A DNA stretch of 64,000 nucleotides from Hymenobacter psychrotolerans DSM 18569 (GTDB lineage Bacteria; Bacteroidota; Bacteroidia; Cytophagales; Hymenobacteraceae). The stretch is taken from assembly GCF_900142395.1 (NCBI RefSeq), contig NZ_FRAS01000002.1:62001-126000 (forward strand), read 5' to 3'. Position numbers and translations under genes: made by a program. The notes below the pieces were generated by a model. That model saw nothing but the letters and a program-made list of their open reading frames with translations. It was not told where the DNA came from and did not search any database. Positions 24,608 through 37,577 of the stretch are shown here, piece after piece; positions within the stretch are counted from its first letter, which is position 1, and each line of letters opens with the position of its first letter.

Positions 24608-25111
24608 CTACGTGAACTGAATCAGGACCTGGCCTTTGGTTACATTGTCGCGGAGCCCGATTTTGATGCTGCCAATGGTGGCGTCGCCGGGCGATTTGAG
24701 GATGTTTTCCATCTTCATGGCTTCCAGTACCAGCAGCGGGTCGCCCTTCTGAACGGTCTGGCCGGGCTCTACCCGAATATCCACGATCAGGCCCGGCATA
24801 GGCGCTTTCAGCTCGTTTACTTTGGCTGCCGCGGCATTGCTCATGCCCAGCTTATCCAGCAGCAAATCGAACCGGTCCTTGGCCTGCAGGTCCAGCAGTT
24901 GGCCGTTGAGCTTAATCTGGAAGGTTTTGGCCACAAAGTCGGTGGCTACTACCTCGGCGGCAAACGAGCGGCCTTCGTGCAAAATGTGAAACCGCCCGGG
25001 CCCCACTACCATCAAATCCCACGCAAACGGCTGGTCATTGACAGAAATGGCGCCGTCGGCACGATAGTCTACTTGCCAGATTTGAGTGGGGCTGGTGCTA
25101 ACCTGTAGCAT
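24608..25111 (-). CDS. biotin carboxyl carrier protein (acyl-CoA carboxylase type)
   Basis: A 167-residue carrier protein. Its C-terminal 70 residues form a biotinyl/lipoyl domain: VNELKAPMPGLIVDIRVEPGQTVQKGDPLLVLEAMKMENILKS, with the biotinylated Lys in EAMKMEN at about residue 134. The N-terminal part (about 1-90) is beta-rich and resembles the BT domain found in acetyl- or propionyl-CoA carboxylase subunits of this phylum. It would carry carboxyl-biotin between carboxylase subunits encoded elsewhere. The start is ATG 25111. A degenerate TATCTTTA box lies about 35 bases upstream, and the divergent M1 peptidase begins about 100 bases away. Confidence 0.9.
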   Translation of the reverse strand: MLQVSTSPTQIWQVDYRADGAISVNDQPFAWDLMVVGPGRFHILHEGRSFAAEVVATDFVAKTFQIKLNGQLLDLQAKDRFDLLLDKLGMSNAAAAKVNELKAPMPGLIVDIRVEPGQTVQKGDPLLVLEAMKMENILKSPGDATIGSIKIGLRDNVTKGQVLIQFT

Positions 25112-25208
25112 ATGGAGAGGGGAGGAGTGAGCGGAAATGGGCTTAAAGATAGGCCAATTCTCAAATAATTTCGGAACTTGAGGACTCGTATCCCTCTAGT
25201 AATTGTGC

Positions 25209-27800
25209 ATGAAATACCCGATTTTCGGTATTCTGGCCCTTGTTCTTACCTGCCAGTTCGAAGCACCAGCTCAGGCGGTTAAGTCGGGCAAACCCACGGG
25301 CAACAAAGCCGCCACGCACCGCAAAACCGAGCCGCCGGCGGCCCCTGCGCCGGCACCGGCTACTGTAGTAGTTCCCTCCTGGCTGCCGCCCACCAGCCCG
25401 GTACAACCGGCTGCTACCATTCTCCACGACTTGCTGGATACCAAGCTCGATGTGCGCTTCGACTGGAACAAGCAGTGGGTGCTGGGGACAGCTGTGCTTA
25501 CCGTCCGCCCGCATTTCTATCCGCAAAATCAGCTGGTGCTCGATGCCAAAGGCTTTGAGGTGAAGAGTGTGAAGCTGCTCAGCGGCAGCAAGGAAAAGAA
25601 CCTCAGCTACACCTACGACAAAAAGAAGCTCACTATCAGTCTGGACCGGGCCTACACGCGCACCGAGCCCTGTCAGGTGCGCATTCAGTACGTAGCCAAG
25701 CCCAACGAGCTGGAAGCGGGTGGCAGTGCGGCCATCACCCAGGACAAGGGCCTGTACTTCGTGAATCCGCTGGGAACCGATAAAACCAAACCGCGCCAGA
25801 TCTGGACACAGGGCGAAACGGAGGGCAGCTCCTGCTGGTTTCCGACCATCGACCGGCCCAACCAGCGCATGACGCAGGAAATCAGCCTGACGGTAGAAGC
25901 AAGCCTCAAAACGCTGTCAAATGGCCTGCTGACGGCCTCCCGCAAAAACAACGACGGTACCCGCACCGATACGTGGAAGCAAACTCTGCCCCATGCCCCG
26001 TACCTGACCATGCTGGCTGTCGGCAACTTCGCGGTGGTGAGCGACACGTGGCGCGGCAAAGCGGTAGACTACTACGTCGATCCACAGTACAGCGCTACCG
26101 CAAAGGCCGTTTTCGGGAATACGCCGGAAATGCTCGACTTCTTCTCGCAGAAACTAGGAGTCGAGTTTCCGTGGGAGAAATACTCACAGATTGCCGTGCA
26201 CGATTTTGTGTCCGGCGCTATGGAAAACACCACAGCCGTCACCTTCGAGCAAAGCCTGGTGCAGTTCACGGCCCGGGAGCTGCCCGATATCGGGTACGAT
26301 CCGGAAGCCACAGTTGCGCACGAGCTGTTCCACCACTGGTTCGGCGACTATGTGACGAGCGAATCGTGGGCCAACCTGCCCCTGAACGAGTCCTTTGCCG
26401 ACTACTCGGAACTACTGTGGGCGGAGCACAAGTACGGTGCCGACGCTGCGGCGCTGGTGCAGCAGGAGAAGATGGGCCGCTACCTCGACGAAGCCCAGAG
26501 CAAGCGGGAGCCGCTGATCCGCTACCAGTATGCTCACCACGAGGATATGTTCGACCGGCACTCCTACGACAAGGGTGGCCGCGTGCTGCACATGCTGCGC
26601 AAGTACGTCGGCGACGACGCTTTCTTCACGTCCCTGAACCGCTACCTGACGCAGAACAAATTTTCGGCCTCTGAAATAGCCAAGCTGCGCATTGCCTTCG
26701 AGGAAACGACCGGCGAAGACCTGATGTGGTTCTTTGACCAGTGGTTTATGAAGCGTGGGCATCCCGAGCTGAAAGTCACCCATAGCTTTGTCAATGGGCA
26801 GGTAAGTCTGCGCGTGCAGCAGCTGCAGGATTCCACGTTCACGCCCATCTACCGGCTCCCGGTAGGCGTGACGGTGTGGGCCAACAACCAGCCCACCGAG
26901 CACCGCGTCCTCATTACCAAAGCCGACCAGACGTTCCGGCTGCCTTCTTCCCAGCGGCCGGCCCTCGTGAAGTTCGATAGTGAGTCGCAGCTGCTGGCCG
27001 AAATAGACGAGGAGAGAAGCCAGGAAGAGCTGTTGTATCAGTTCAGCCACGCCCGCAACTACCTGCAGAAGTACGAAGCCATCAGCCGCCTCCGCACGAA
27101 AAGCGCCGACCTAGCGGTAAGCGGAATGCTGCGCGCGGCCCTCAACGACAACTTCTGGGCGGTGCGCCAGGCCGCAGTAGAAGCCCTGCGGCGCTACAAA
27201 GGCCCCGAAGGCGAAGCAGTGCGCAAAGACCTGCAGCGAGTAGCCGCCTCCGACAAGAAGAGCCAGGTTCGGGCCACTGCGCTGGCAACTCTATCGGCTT
27301 TCAACAACGAAAACTACTCCGGCCTCTACCTCGCCGCCCTCAACGACAGTTCTTACAAAGTAGTCAGCGCCGCCATCCGGGCACTGGCCAAAACTCCCAC
27401 CGCCGATTCTCAGGACCGGATTACGGCATTCCAGGAAACCAAAAACCAGGAGGTGCTGAGCGCCATTTCCACTTACTTCTCGCTGAATGGCAGCAGCACC
27501 GAACAGTATCAGTGGTTTCTGCGCCGCCTGCCCGAAGTGAGCGAAGCAGACCTTTACCGTACCTATCTGCCGAACTTCGCTACGTTCATGCTGCGTATTC
27601 CTCCCATCGAGCGGGAAAAAGGCGTACAGAAGTTGGAGAGCCTAGCCCGTACCGCGCACAACAGCATCGTTCGGTTGGGCGCCTACCGTGGCTTGAGCAT
27701 CTTGGCTACGGGTATGCCCACGCTCAAAACCGTTATGCAAGACATCCGCAGTAAGGAGAAGGATGAGCAGGTGAAGGCCTATTACGCGCTGATGCAGTAA
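25209..27800 (+). CDS. M1 family metallo-aminopeptidase
   Basis: An 863-residue secreted or periplasmic peptidase from ATG 25209, with a signal peptide to about residue 22 (FGILALVLTCQFEAPAQA). A basic, Pro/Ala-rich linker follows. The N-terminal beta domain is at about 70-250. The gluzincin catalytic domain carries GAMEN at 336-340 and HELFH at 371-375, with the third zinc ligand Glu 394 in LPLNESFADY. These are the M1 exopeptidase and zinc motifs, so activity as an aminopeptidase is expected. The C-terminal 220 residues are helical repeats (VRQAAVEALRRY, VRATALATLSAF), HEAT/ARM-like. It stands alone and divergent from the biotin carrier gene. Confidence 0.93.
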   Translation: MKYPIFGILALVLTCQFEAPAQAVKSGKPTGNKAATHRKTEPPAAPAPAPATVVVPSWLPPTSPVQPAATILHDLLDTKLDVRFDWNKQWVLGTAVLTVRPHFYPQNQLVLDAKGFEVKSVKLLSGSKEKNLSYTYDKKKLTISLDRAYTRTEPCQVRIQYVAKPNELEAGGSAAITQDKGLYFVNPLGTDKTKPRQIWTQGETEGSSCWFPTIDRPNQRMTQEISLTVEASLKTLSNGLLTASRKNNDGTRTDTWKQTLPHAPYLTMLAVGNFAVVSDTWRGKAVDYYVDPQYSATAKAVFGNTPEMLDFFSQKLGVEFPWEKYSQIAVHDFVSGAMENTTAVTFEQSLVQFTARELPDIGYDPEATVAHELFHHWFGDYVTSESWANLPLNESFADYSELLWAEHKYGADAAALVQQEKMGRYLDEAQSKREPLIRYQYAHHEDMFDRHSYDKGGRVLHMLRKYVGDDAFFTSLNRYLTQNKFSASEIAKLRIAFEETTGEDLMWFFDQWFMKRGHPELKVTHSFVNGQVSLRVQQLQDSTFTPIYRLPVGVTVWANNQPTEHRVLITKADQTFRLPSSQRPALVKFDSESQLLAEIDEERSQEELLYQFSHARNYLQKYEAISRLRTKSADLAVSGMLRAALNDNFWAVRQAAVEALRRYKGPEGEAVRKDLQRVAASDKKSQVRATALATLSAFNNENYSGLYLAALNDSSYKVVSAAIRALAKTPTADSQDRITAFQETKNQEVLSAISTYFSLNGSSTEQYQWFLRRLPEVSEADLYRTYLPNFATFMLRIPPIEREKGVQKLESLARTAHNSIVRLGAYRGLSILATGMPTLKTVMQDIRSKEKDEQVKAYYALMQ

Positions 27801-27938
27801 AGGAGGGAGAAATTTTTAATAAATATCTGTTACGCTCGTTGCTTGCCCTTCTGCTAAACAGTCAGTGGGTTACCTCTGCTATAGGGGCAGGCAGCATGTT
27901 CTGCACCAAAAAATATTGAGCGTTTTTTCTTGCAGCGC

Positions 27939-27968
27939 TTGACTTGCATCAGAAAGCCCCTAATTTTG
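27939..27968 (+). promoter_or_regulatory. promoter of the tRNA-tuf operon
   Basis: TTG (27939-27941) and TAATTTTG (27961-27968) spaced by 19 bases, an excellent match to the Bacteroidota primary promoter. tRNA-Tyr begins 80 bases downstream. Confidence 0.8.
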
Positions 27969-28048
27969 CAACTCAATTCGACACAGGGCTTGCTAAGCAG
28001 GCCGGTTTTGAAGAGAAAATTCTTTGCAGATGGCAGGGAAGTATAACT

Positions 28049-28128
28049 GGGGGCGTCGCATAGCGGCAATTGCGGGTGACTGTAACTCACCTCCTTCGGG
28101 TTCAAAGGTTCGAGTCCTTTCGCCCCCA
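28049..28128 (+). tRNA. tRNA-Tyr (GTA)
   Basis: Acceptor arms GGGGGCG and CGCCCCC pair fully. The anticodon loop CTGTAAC gives GTA, and an extra-long variable arm (CTCCTTCGGGTT) is present as expected for tRNA-Tyr. The T loop GGTTCGAGTCC is normal. CCA is not encoded. Confidence 0.97.
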
Positions 28129-28181
28129 CACTACGAATACTGAAAGCAGCGAAATAGTCGTCGCCTTCCGTGTTCGCACAC

Positions 28182-28254
28182 GCGGGAGTAGCTCAGTTGG
28201 TAGAGCGGCAGCCTTCCAAGCTGCAGGTCGCGGGTTCGAACCTCGTCTCCCGCT
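28182..28254 (+). tRNA. tRNA-Gly (TCC)
   Basis: Acceptor GCGGGAG pairs with CTCCCGC. The anticodon loop CTTCCAA gives TCC. T arm GGGTTCGAACCTC. CCA is not encoded. Confidence 0.97.
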
Positions 28255-28297
28255 CAGTTCAGTGAAGACCGGATAATGAACTGTCCGCTATTCCTCG

Positions 28298-28305
28298 TAA
28301 CTTTG
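28298..28305 (+). promoter_or_regulatory. internal -7 promoter element before tRNA-Thr
   Basis: TAACTTTG matches TAnnTTTG, 14 bases before tRNA-Thr; it would allow tuf to be transcribed without the first two tRNAs. Confidence 0.5.
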
Positions 28306-28318
28306 CCAAACCAAATCA

Positions 28319-28390
<72 letters not shown>

Positions 28391-28448
28391 CACATTATAC
28401 CCGGCGGTGCAGCGCGGCTGCTCTGTTTGGAACAGTCTGAAAATAAAA

Positions 28449-28516
28449 GCGACGTGCAGTCCCCACTAAGCGGAGCTGCGTTTCGCTTTCTTTCAGTATA
28501 AGCACGTCGCGTTTTC
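28449..28516 (+). promoter_or_regulatory. large hairpin in the tuf leader
   Basis: Nine-base perfect arms GCGACGTGC (28449-28457) and GCACGTCGC (28502-28510) enclose a 44-base interval and are followed by GTTTTCC. It may be an attenuator or a processing site between tRNA-Thr and tuf. Confidence 0.4.
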
Positions 28517-28551
28517 CTCTTCACAACAAAGTTCCTTTAATCTCCTTTACA

Positions 28552-29739
28552 ATGGCCAAAGAAAATTTTGATCGTTCCAAGCCGCACGTGAACATCGGTA
28601 CGATCGGGCACGTCGACCACGGCAAAACCACCCTGACCGCTGCTATCACGATGGTACTGGCGAACAAAGGTTTGGCCGCCAAGCGTGACTTCTCGTCGAT
28701 CGACAACGCTCCCGAAGAAAAAGAGCGTGGTATCACGATCAACACGTCGCACGTAGAGTACGCTACCGAAAACCGTCACTACGCTCACGTTGACTGCCCT
28801 GGTCACGCTGACTATGTGAAGAACATGGTAACGGGCGCTGCCCAGATGGACGGCGCTATCCTCGTAGTAGCTGCTACCGACGGCCCAATGCCCCAGACGC
28901 GTGAGCACATCCTGCTCGCTCGCCAGGTAGGTGTTCCTCAACTGGTAGTGTTCATGAACAAAGTGGACATGGTGGATGACCCCGAGCTGCTCGAGCTCGT
29001 GGAAATGGAAATCCGCGAACTACTGTCGTTCTACGACTTCGACGGCGACAACATTCCGGTTATTCAGGGCTCGGCTCTGGGCGGCCTGAACGGCGACGCT
29101 ACTTGGGTTCCCAAGATCGAAGAGTTGATGGCTGCTGTTGACAGCTACATTCCAATCCCTGCTCGTCTGACCGACCTGCCCTTCCTGATGCCCGTAGAGG
29201 ACGTATTCTCTATCACGGGTCGTGGTACGGTAGCTACCGGCCGTATCGAGCGTGGTATCATCAACTCGGGTGAGCCGGTTGAAATCCTCGGTATGGGTGC
29301 TGAAAACCTCAAGTCGACCGTAACGGGCGTTGAGATGTTCCGCAAAATCCTCGACCGTGGTGAAGCTGGTGACAACGTAGGTCTGCTGCTCCGTGGTATT
29401 GAAAAAGAAGCCATCCGTCGTGGTATGGTTATCTGCAAGCCCGGTTCGGTTAAGCCTCACCAGAAGTTCAAAGCTGAGGTGTACGTACTGTCAAAAGAGG
29501 AAGGTGGCCGCCACACTCCGTTCTTCAACAACTACCGCCCTCAGTTCTATTTCCGCACCACCGACGTAACCGGCATCATCTCGCTGGGCGAAGGCGTGGA
29601 AATGGTAATGCCCGGTGACAACGTAACCATCTCGGTTGAGCTGATCAACTCGGTAGCTATGGAGAAAGGTCTGCGCTTCGCTATCCGCGAAGGTGGCCGT
29701 ACCGTAGGTGCAGGTCAGGTAACTGAAATCACCGAATAG
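28552..29739 (+). CDS. tuf: elongation factor Tu
   Basis: A 395-residue GTPase that brings aminoacyl-tRNA to the ribosome. The G1 motif GHVDHGKTT is at about 18-26, the switch region contains [12 protein letters not shown], then [23 protein letters not shown] and MNKVDMVDD. Domains 2 and 3 follow, with [25 protein letters not shown] and the C-terminal [11 protein letters not shown]. No unusual residues were noticed. It lies between tRNA-Thr and tRNA-Trp, the arrangement of the E. coli tufB region, and is followed by its own terminator. Confidence 0.99.
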   Translation: MAKENFDRSKPHVNIGTIGHVDHGKTTLTAAITMVLANKGLAAKRDFSSIDNAPEEKERGITINTSHVEYATENRHYAHVDCPGHADYVKNMVTGAAQMDGAILVVAATDGPMPQTREHILLARQVGVPQLVVFMNKVDMVDDPELLELVEMEIRELLSFYDFDGDNIPVIQGSALGGLNGDATWVPKIEELMAAVDSYIPIPARLTDLPFLMPVEDVFSITGRGTVATGRIERGIINSGEPVEILGMGAENLKSTVTGVEMFRKILDRGEAGDNVGLLLRGIEKEAIRRGMVICKPGSVKPHQKFKAEVYVLSKEEGGRHTPFFNNYRPQFYFRTTDVTGIISLGEGVEMVMPGDNVTISVELINSVAMEKGLRFAIREGGRTVGAGQVTEITE

Positions 29740-29766
29740 TTTTCCTAGTTTCTAGGTAATCAATAC

Positions 29767-29800
29767 AATCCGCCCTCGATTTTTTCGGGGGCGGATTTGT
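29767..29800 (+). terminator. intrinsic terminator downstream of tuf
   Basis: Perfect nine-base arms AATCCGCCC and GGGCGGATT around a 13-base loop, followed by TGTTTTG. Confidence 0.8.
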
Positions 29801-29826
29801 TTTGTAAATAGAGTTCCATACATTTG
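29796..29826 (+). promoter_or_regulatory. promoter of tRNA-Trp/secE/nusG
   Basis: TTTG (29796-29799) overlaps the tuf terminator; TACATTTG (29819-29826) is 19 bases downstream of it. Confidence 0.7.
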
Positions 29827-29865
29827 CAGTCCCAATACAGCACCTCGCTGGTTTGAAGCGCATAC

Positions 29866-29936
29866 ACGGGCGTAGTTCAAGGGTAGAATAGAGGTCTCCA
29901 AAACCTTTGATGGGAGTTCGAATCTCTCCGCCCGTG
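29866..29936 (+). tRNA. tRNA-Trp (CCA)
   Basis: Acceptor ACGGGCG pairs with CGCCCGT. The anticodon loop CTCCAAA gives CCA, and the T arm is GGAGTTCGAATCTC. The gene precedes secE, as in many bacteria. A 3' CCA is not encoded. Confidence 0.97.
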
Positions 29937-30000
29937 CAAAATGCAAGTTGCTGACCCCGCAGCTTGAATGAAATCAGAAGCCCCTTATCAGGCGACGACA

Positions 30001-30195
30001 ATGGACAAGAAACCGAATTACTTCCGCGACACCGTCGAGGAGATGCGCTACAAAGTGACGTGGCCTTCTTTCGAGGAACTCCAGAAGAGCGCCGGCCTGG
30101 TGCTCATTGGCTCGCTGGTATTCGCTGCCGTTGTTGGCCTAATGGACGTTGTGTTTAAAACTGGTCTGGAGGCGTTCTACAACTCATTCCATTAA
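30001..30195 (+). CDS. secE: preprotein translocase subunit SecE
   Basis: A 64-residue single-pass protein of the SecYEG channel. It has the conserved amphipathic helix with MRYKVTWPSFEELQKSAG, then one transmembrane segment (LVLIGSLVFAAVVGLMDVVF). ATG 30001 is preferred because it gives the short Bacteroidota form; ATG 29968 in the same frame would add 11 residues. The gene lies 11 bases before nusG. SecY is encoded in the same window at 57139-58458. Confidence 0.93.
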   Translation: MDKKPNYFRDTVEEMRYKVTWPSFEELQKSAGLVLIGSLVFAAVVGLMDVVFKTGLEAFYNSFH

Positions 30196-30206
30196 TTCTA
30201 GCGAAG

Positions 30207-30773
30207 ATGGGAGAGCTGAAGTGGTACGTGGTTCGCTCGGTGAGCGGGCAGGAGAAAAAAGCAAAGACTTATCTCGAAACTGAAATTGGCCGTCATGGCT
30301 TGTCGGACTTGGTTCCGCAGGTACTGATTCCGGCCGAGAAGGTGTACGAGATGCGCAACGGCAAGAAGCGCGTACGTGAGCGGAACTTGTATCCTGGTTA
30401 CATCATCATTCACGCTGATCTGACCCACGGCGAAGTAGACCATATTATTACCAGCACGCCTGGGGTTCTTGGTTTCCTGAGCGACAAAGAAGGAAAAGCA
30501 GCCAACCAGAATACGAAACCCATTCCGTTGCGTCTGTCCGAGGTGAATAATATTCTCGGTATCGTTGACGAAGCAGAAGAGCAAACCGCTACGCTGGAAA
30601 CCCCTTTCGTAGCTGGCGAGTTGGTGAAGATTGTAGACGGAGGTTTTGCCGGCATGCTGGGTACAGTTTCCGAAGTTTTCGAAGAGCGGAAGAAGCTCAA
30701 CGTCATCGTCAAAATATTCGGCCGTAGCACTCCCATGGAGCTCAGCTACACGCAGGTTGAAAAAGAGTCATAA
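30207..30773 (+). CDS. nusG: transcription termination/antitermination factor NusG
   Basis: A 188-residue RNA polymerase elongation factor. The NGN domain spans about 4-110, with WYVVRSVSGQEKKAKTYLE, RNLYPGYIIIHADLT and TPGVLGFL. The KOW domain at about 133-180 has FVAGELVKIVDGGFAGMLGTV and KLNVIVKIFGR. A linker with Glu/Asn-rich text joins them. It precedes rplK, the common order. The stop is followed by a 187-base leader with paired segments. Confidence 0.97.
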   Translation: MGELKWYVVRSVSGQEKKAKTYLETEIGRHGLSDLVPQVLIPAEKVYEMRNGKKRVRERNLYPGYIIIHADLTHGEVDHIITSTPGVLGFLSDKEGKAANQNTKPIPLRLSEVNNILGIVDEAEEQTATLETPFVAGELVKIVDGGFAGMLGTVSEVFEERKKLNVIVKIFGRSTPMELSYTQVEKES

Positions 30774-30960
30774 GCAGAATTGAACGGAGAGCTTGCGACT
30801 TGGGGTTGAATGACCTCTAAGTAGTAAGCTCTCATCTACAAACTGCGCAAGCAACGTCGCCGGTTATCGGCTCCGGACCGGCGGGGCTTCCACACGGAGC
30901 AATAAATTAAACTGAGGATGTTGCGGGTTACGTCGCACAATCCGAAGCCTTTTAAACCAA
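30774..30960 (+). promoter_or_regulatory. leader region before rplK with alternative hairpins
   Basis: GCCGGT (30859-30864) pairs with ACCGGC (30877-30882), and GCTCCG (30870-30875) could instead pair with CGGAGC (30895-30900). These compete and suggest a regulated leader, plausibly for the ribosomal proteins downstream. No ribosomal binding-protein motif was recognised, and no -7 element was seen. Confidence 0.35.
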
Positions 30961-31404
30961 ATGGCCAAAGAAATCAGAGGTTATCTGAAACTTCAGATAA
31001 AGGGAGGCGCCGCAAACCCTGCGCCGCCGGTTGGACCTGCACTTGGTAGCAAAGGCCTTAACATCATGGAGTTCTGCAAGCAGTTCAATGCGCGGACCCA
31101 GGATAAGGCCGGCCAAGTTTGTCCTGTACTCATCACCATGTACACCGATAAGTCGTTTGACTTTGTGGTGAAGACTCCTCCGGTTCCGGTTCTGCTCATG
31201 GATGCTGCCAAGCTCCAGAGCGGCTCGAAAGAGCCTAACCGTAACAAGGTAGGGTCGGTATCATGGGACCAAGTGCGCACCATCGCCGAGACGAAAATGC
31301 CCGACCTCAACGCCTTCAAGGTAGAGTCGGCTATGAAGCAGGTGGCTGGTACGGCTCGCAGCATGGGCATCACCATCTCGGGTCCTTCTCCCTTTGCTGA
31401 ATAA
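30961..31404 (+). CDS. rplK: 50S ribosomal protein L11
   Basis: A 147-residue ribosomal stalk-base protein that binds 23S rRNA near the GTPase centre. [38 protein letters not shown] is the conserved N-terminal part (the PPVGPALG loop). The C-terminal RNA-binding part includes [15 protein letters not shown] and [10 protein letters not shown]. The start ATG 30961 follows a structured leader. Normal length. It is the first gene of rplKAJL. Confidence 0.98.
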   Translation: MAKEIRGYLKLQIKGGAANPAPPVGPALGSKGLNIMEFCKQFNARTQDKAGQVCPVLITMYTDKSFDFVVKTPPVPVLLMDAAKLQSGSKEPNRNKVGSVSWDQVRTIAETKMPDLNAFKVESAMKQVAGTARSMGITISGPSPFAE

Positions 31405-31423
31405 TTAACAACGGAGAAGACAC

Positions 31424-32119
31424 ATGGCAAAGATTAGCAAAAAGCGCAAGGAAGCCCTTGCCAAGCACGACCTGACCGAAGTTCGGAACTTGGTGGAAGC
31501 TGCCAAAGTGGTAAAGGACATCACCTATACCAAGTTTGACGCTTCCGTTGATATCGACGTTCGTCTGGGTGTTGACCCCCGCAAAGCTGACCAGATGGTA
31601 CGTGGCGTAGCCACACTACCCCATGGTACTGGCAAAACCGTTCGCGTTCTGGCACTAGTTACCGCCGACAAAGAAGCCGAAGCTACTGCAGCTGGTGCTG
31701 ACTATGTTGGTCTGGACGACTATATCGCCAAAATCGAGAAAGGCTGGACGGATATCGACGTTATCATCACGATGCCGTCGGTAATGGCTAAGGTTGGCCG
31801 TCTGGGTCGCGTACTGGGTCCTCGTGGCCTGATGCCGAACCCTAAGTCGGGCACCGTAACCACGGACGTAGCCAAGGCTGTACAGGAAGTGAAAGCTGGT
31901 AAAATCGACTTCAAGGTTGACAAAACCGGTATCATCCACTGCTCGGTTGGTAAAGTGTCGTTCGATGACCAGAAGCTGGCTGAAAACGCCATTGAGGTTA
32001 TCCAGACCCTGATCCGTCTGAAGCCTTCGTCTGCTAAAGGCACCTACATCAAGAGCATCACGCTTTCGAGCACGATGTCTCCCGCCGTTCCGGTTGACAC
32101 CACGGTAACTTCCGCCTAA
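31424..32119 (+). CDS. rplA: 50S ribosomal protein L1
   Basis: A 231-residue protein of the L1 stalk; in many bacteria it also represses its own operon. Signatures: [37 protein letters not shown], and the conserved [22 protein letters not shown]. The start is ATG 31424. Twenty bases separate it from rplK and 19 from rplJ, so no long L10-type leader precedes rplJ here. Confidence 0.98.
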   Translation: MAKISKKRKEALAKHDLTEVRNLVEAAKVVKDITYTKFDASVDIDVRLGVDPRKADQMVRGVATLPHGTGKTVRVLALVTADKEAEATAAGADYVGLDDYIAKIEKGWTDIDVIITMPSVMAKVGRLGRVLGPRGLMPNPKSGTVTTDVAKAVQEVKAGKIDFKVDKTGIIHCSVGKVSFDDQKLAENAIEVIQTLIRLKPSSAKGTYIKSITLSSTMSPAVPVDTTVTSA

Positions 32120-32138
32120 TTTTAATCAACACGACGAT

Positions 32139-32693
32139 ATGATCCGGGAAGACAAACAAGCCCTCGTCGACGAGTTGAGCGAGAAGTTTCAATCGCACAA
32201 CGCGTTCTACATTGCCGACGCTTCGGGAATGTCGGTGGCGAAAATCAATGAGTTCCGTCGCCTGTGCTTCACGCGCGGCATGGAGTTCAAAGTATACAAG
32301 AACACGTTCATCCGCAAAGCTCTCGACACCCTCGGTGCTGACACGGCTGAGATGGACGCGGCGCTGAAAGGCCAATCGGGCATCCTGTTCTCGAAAGAGT
32401 CGGGCAACGCTCCTGCCAAACTGCTGCAAGACTTCTACAAGTCGCAGAACTATGGCAAGAACGTAGAGCCTAAGCCTGCCCTGAAAGGTGCTTACGTAGA
32501 TGCTGGCATCTACATTGGCGCTAACCAGCTGGTTGGCCTGAGCACGCTGAAAGGCAAAAACGAGCTTATCGGTGAAGTTATCGGTCTGCTCCAGTCGCCT
32601 GCCAAGAATGTTATCTCTGCTCTGTCGAGCGGCGGCAGCAAGCTGGCTGGTATCCTCAAAACGCTTTCCGAAAAAGAAGAGGTTGCAGGCTAA
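32139..32693 (+). CDS. rplJ: 50S ribosomal protein L10
   Basis: A 184-residue protein that anchors L7/L12 dimers to the ribosome. The N-terminal domain reads MIREDKQALVDELSEKFQ with the conserved GMSVAKINEFRRLC; the C-terminal helix that binds L7/L12 is at about 155-180. It is slightly longer than the E. coli form. It is followed 63 bases later by rplL, the usual partner. Confidence 0.97.
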   Translation: MIREDKQALVDELSEKFQSHNAFYIADASGMSVAKINEFRRLCFTRGMEFKVYKNTFIRKALDTLGADTAEMDAALKGQSGILFSKESGNAPAKLLQDFYKSQNYGKNVEPKPALKGAYVDAGIYIGANQLVGLSTLKGKNELIGEVIGLLQSPAKNVISALSSGGSKLAGILKTLSEKEEVAG

Positions 32694-32756
32694 CCGCTGC
32701 TCATCTTTTTCAAATTCAATTTCCTTCAACAACCCCCTTTTTAACAATCTACAGAA

Positions 32757-33134
32757 ATGGCAGATTTGAAAGCATTCGCCGAGCAGCTCGTTAGCCTGAC
32801 GGTAAAAGAAGTAAACGAACTGGCTACCATCCTGAAGGACGAGTACGGCATCGAGCCCGCTGCTGCTGCTCCCGTAATGATGGCCGGTGGTGGCGCTGCC
32901 GCTGCTGAGGCTCCCGAGGAGAAGACTTCGTTCGACGTAATCCTGAAGTCGGCTGGTGCTGGCAAACTGGCTGTGGTGAAACTGGTGAAAGACCTGACTG
33001 GTCTGGGCCTGAAAGAAGCCAAAGAACTGGTTGACGGTGCTCCTAAAGCCCTGAAAGAAGGTGTTGCCAAAGACGAGGCTGAAGGCCTGAAGAAGCAACT
33101 GGAAGAAGCCGGCGCTGAAGTAGAAATCAAGTAG
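32757..33134 (+). CDS. rplL: 50S ribosomal protein L7/L12
   Basis: A 125-residue acidic stalk protein. The N-terminal dimerisation domain is [26 protein letters not shown], then an Ala-rich hinge ([16 protein letters not shown]). The C-terminal factor-binding domain begins [44 protein letters not shown]. It is normal in length and composition. It is followed by a 261-base gap with several hairpins before rpoB. Confidence 0.98.
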   Translation: MADLKAFAEQLVSLTVKEVNELATILKDEYGIEPAAAAPVMMAGGGAAAAEAPEEKTSFDVILKSAGAGKLAVVKLVKDLTGLGLKEAKELVDGAPKALKEGVAKDEAEGLKKQLEEAGAEVEIK

Positions 33135-33170
33135 TTTCTGCTGCCTGCTCTTAAAACCAGCAAATATGGA

Positions 33171-33351
33171 GAGGCCTGGCAACTAAGCCAGGTCTTTTCC
33201 TGTTTGTAGGCAACAAACTAATCGGAAGTTCGTTTGCACGCCGCTTTGCGGCTTTTCGTGCCTACGGACGCCAGAAGCGCAAAGTTTTGCTTTGCGCTTT
33301 CGTGCGCCCAAAACGTCCGATATTTTTCAAGATAGGGGCGGTGCCGCTATC
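33171..33351 (+). promoter_or_regulatory. hairpin cluster between rplL and rpoB
   Basis: Four stem-loops follow in order: 33171-33196 (AGGCCTGGC with GCCAGGTCTT, then TTCC), 33240-33252 (GCCGC/GCGGC with T run), 33275-33299 (perfect AAGCGCAAAG/CTTTGCGCTT) and 33331-33351 (GATAG...CTATC). CGGACG (33265-33270) and CGTCCG (33314-33319) could add an outer stem. Their number suggests attenuation or RNA processing that sets rpoBC levels below the ribosomal proteins. Confidence 0.6.
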
Positions 33352-33395
33352 CTGAACTGGATTCTCTCAGTGTCCATTTCCTAACCCCAGATACA

Positions 33396-37298
<3,903 letters not shown>

Positions 37299-37310
37299 GG
37301 TTTGAAAGTG

Positions 37311-37346
37311 GTGGCTGCTGGTACACAAGGATCAGCAGCCACTTTT
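37311..37346 (+). terminator. hairpin after rpoB
   Basis: Perfect ten-base arms GTGGCTGCTG and CAGCAGCCAC with a twelve-base loop, followed by TTTT. It lies between rpoB and the 69-residue membrane gene, so it should limit read-through to rpoC. Confidence 0.8.
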
Positions 37347-37367
37347 CATGTTTTCACTTGTTATACA

Positions 37368-37577
37368 ATGAGCTTTCTTCCTTATGTGTTTGGTGGGGTA
37401 CGGCTGTTGCTTGGCGTTGCAATCCTTGTAAATGCTATCGGGCTATTTGGTAAGCAATTTAAAGCAGACAGCTTCTTCGGAAAAAATAAAGGAATTGCAA
37501 TAGCTCTAGGAGCTTTCCTGCTTCTTTCAGGACTCTATACTTTGTTTTTCTCCACAGCCGACACATATCGTGTATAG
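37368..37577 (+). CDS. small two-helix membrane protein between rpoB and rpoC
   Basis: A 69-residue protein from ATG 37368. Two hydrophobic segments are visible: about 5-24 (PYVFGGVRLLLGVAILVNAIG) and 42-60 (GIAIALGAFLLLSGLYTLFF), separated by a Lys/Phe-rich loop (GKQFKADSFFGKNKG). The gene is clearly more AT-rich than rpoB and rpoC around it, and codon choice differs. I do not recognise the family. A hairpin precedes it and a 250-base gap follows before rpoC. It may be a late insertion; a real gene is likely given the coherent protein, but not proven. Confidence 0.6.
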   Translation: MSFLPYVFGGVRLLLGVAILVNAIGLFGKQFKADSFFGKNKGIAIALGAFLLLSGLYTLFFSTADTYRV

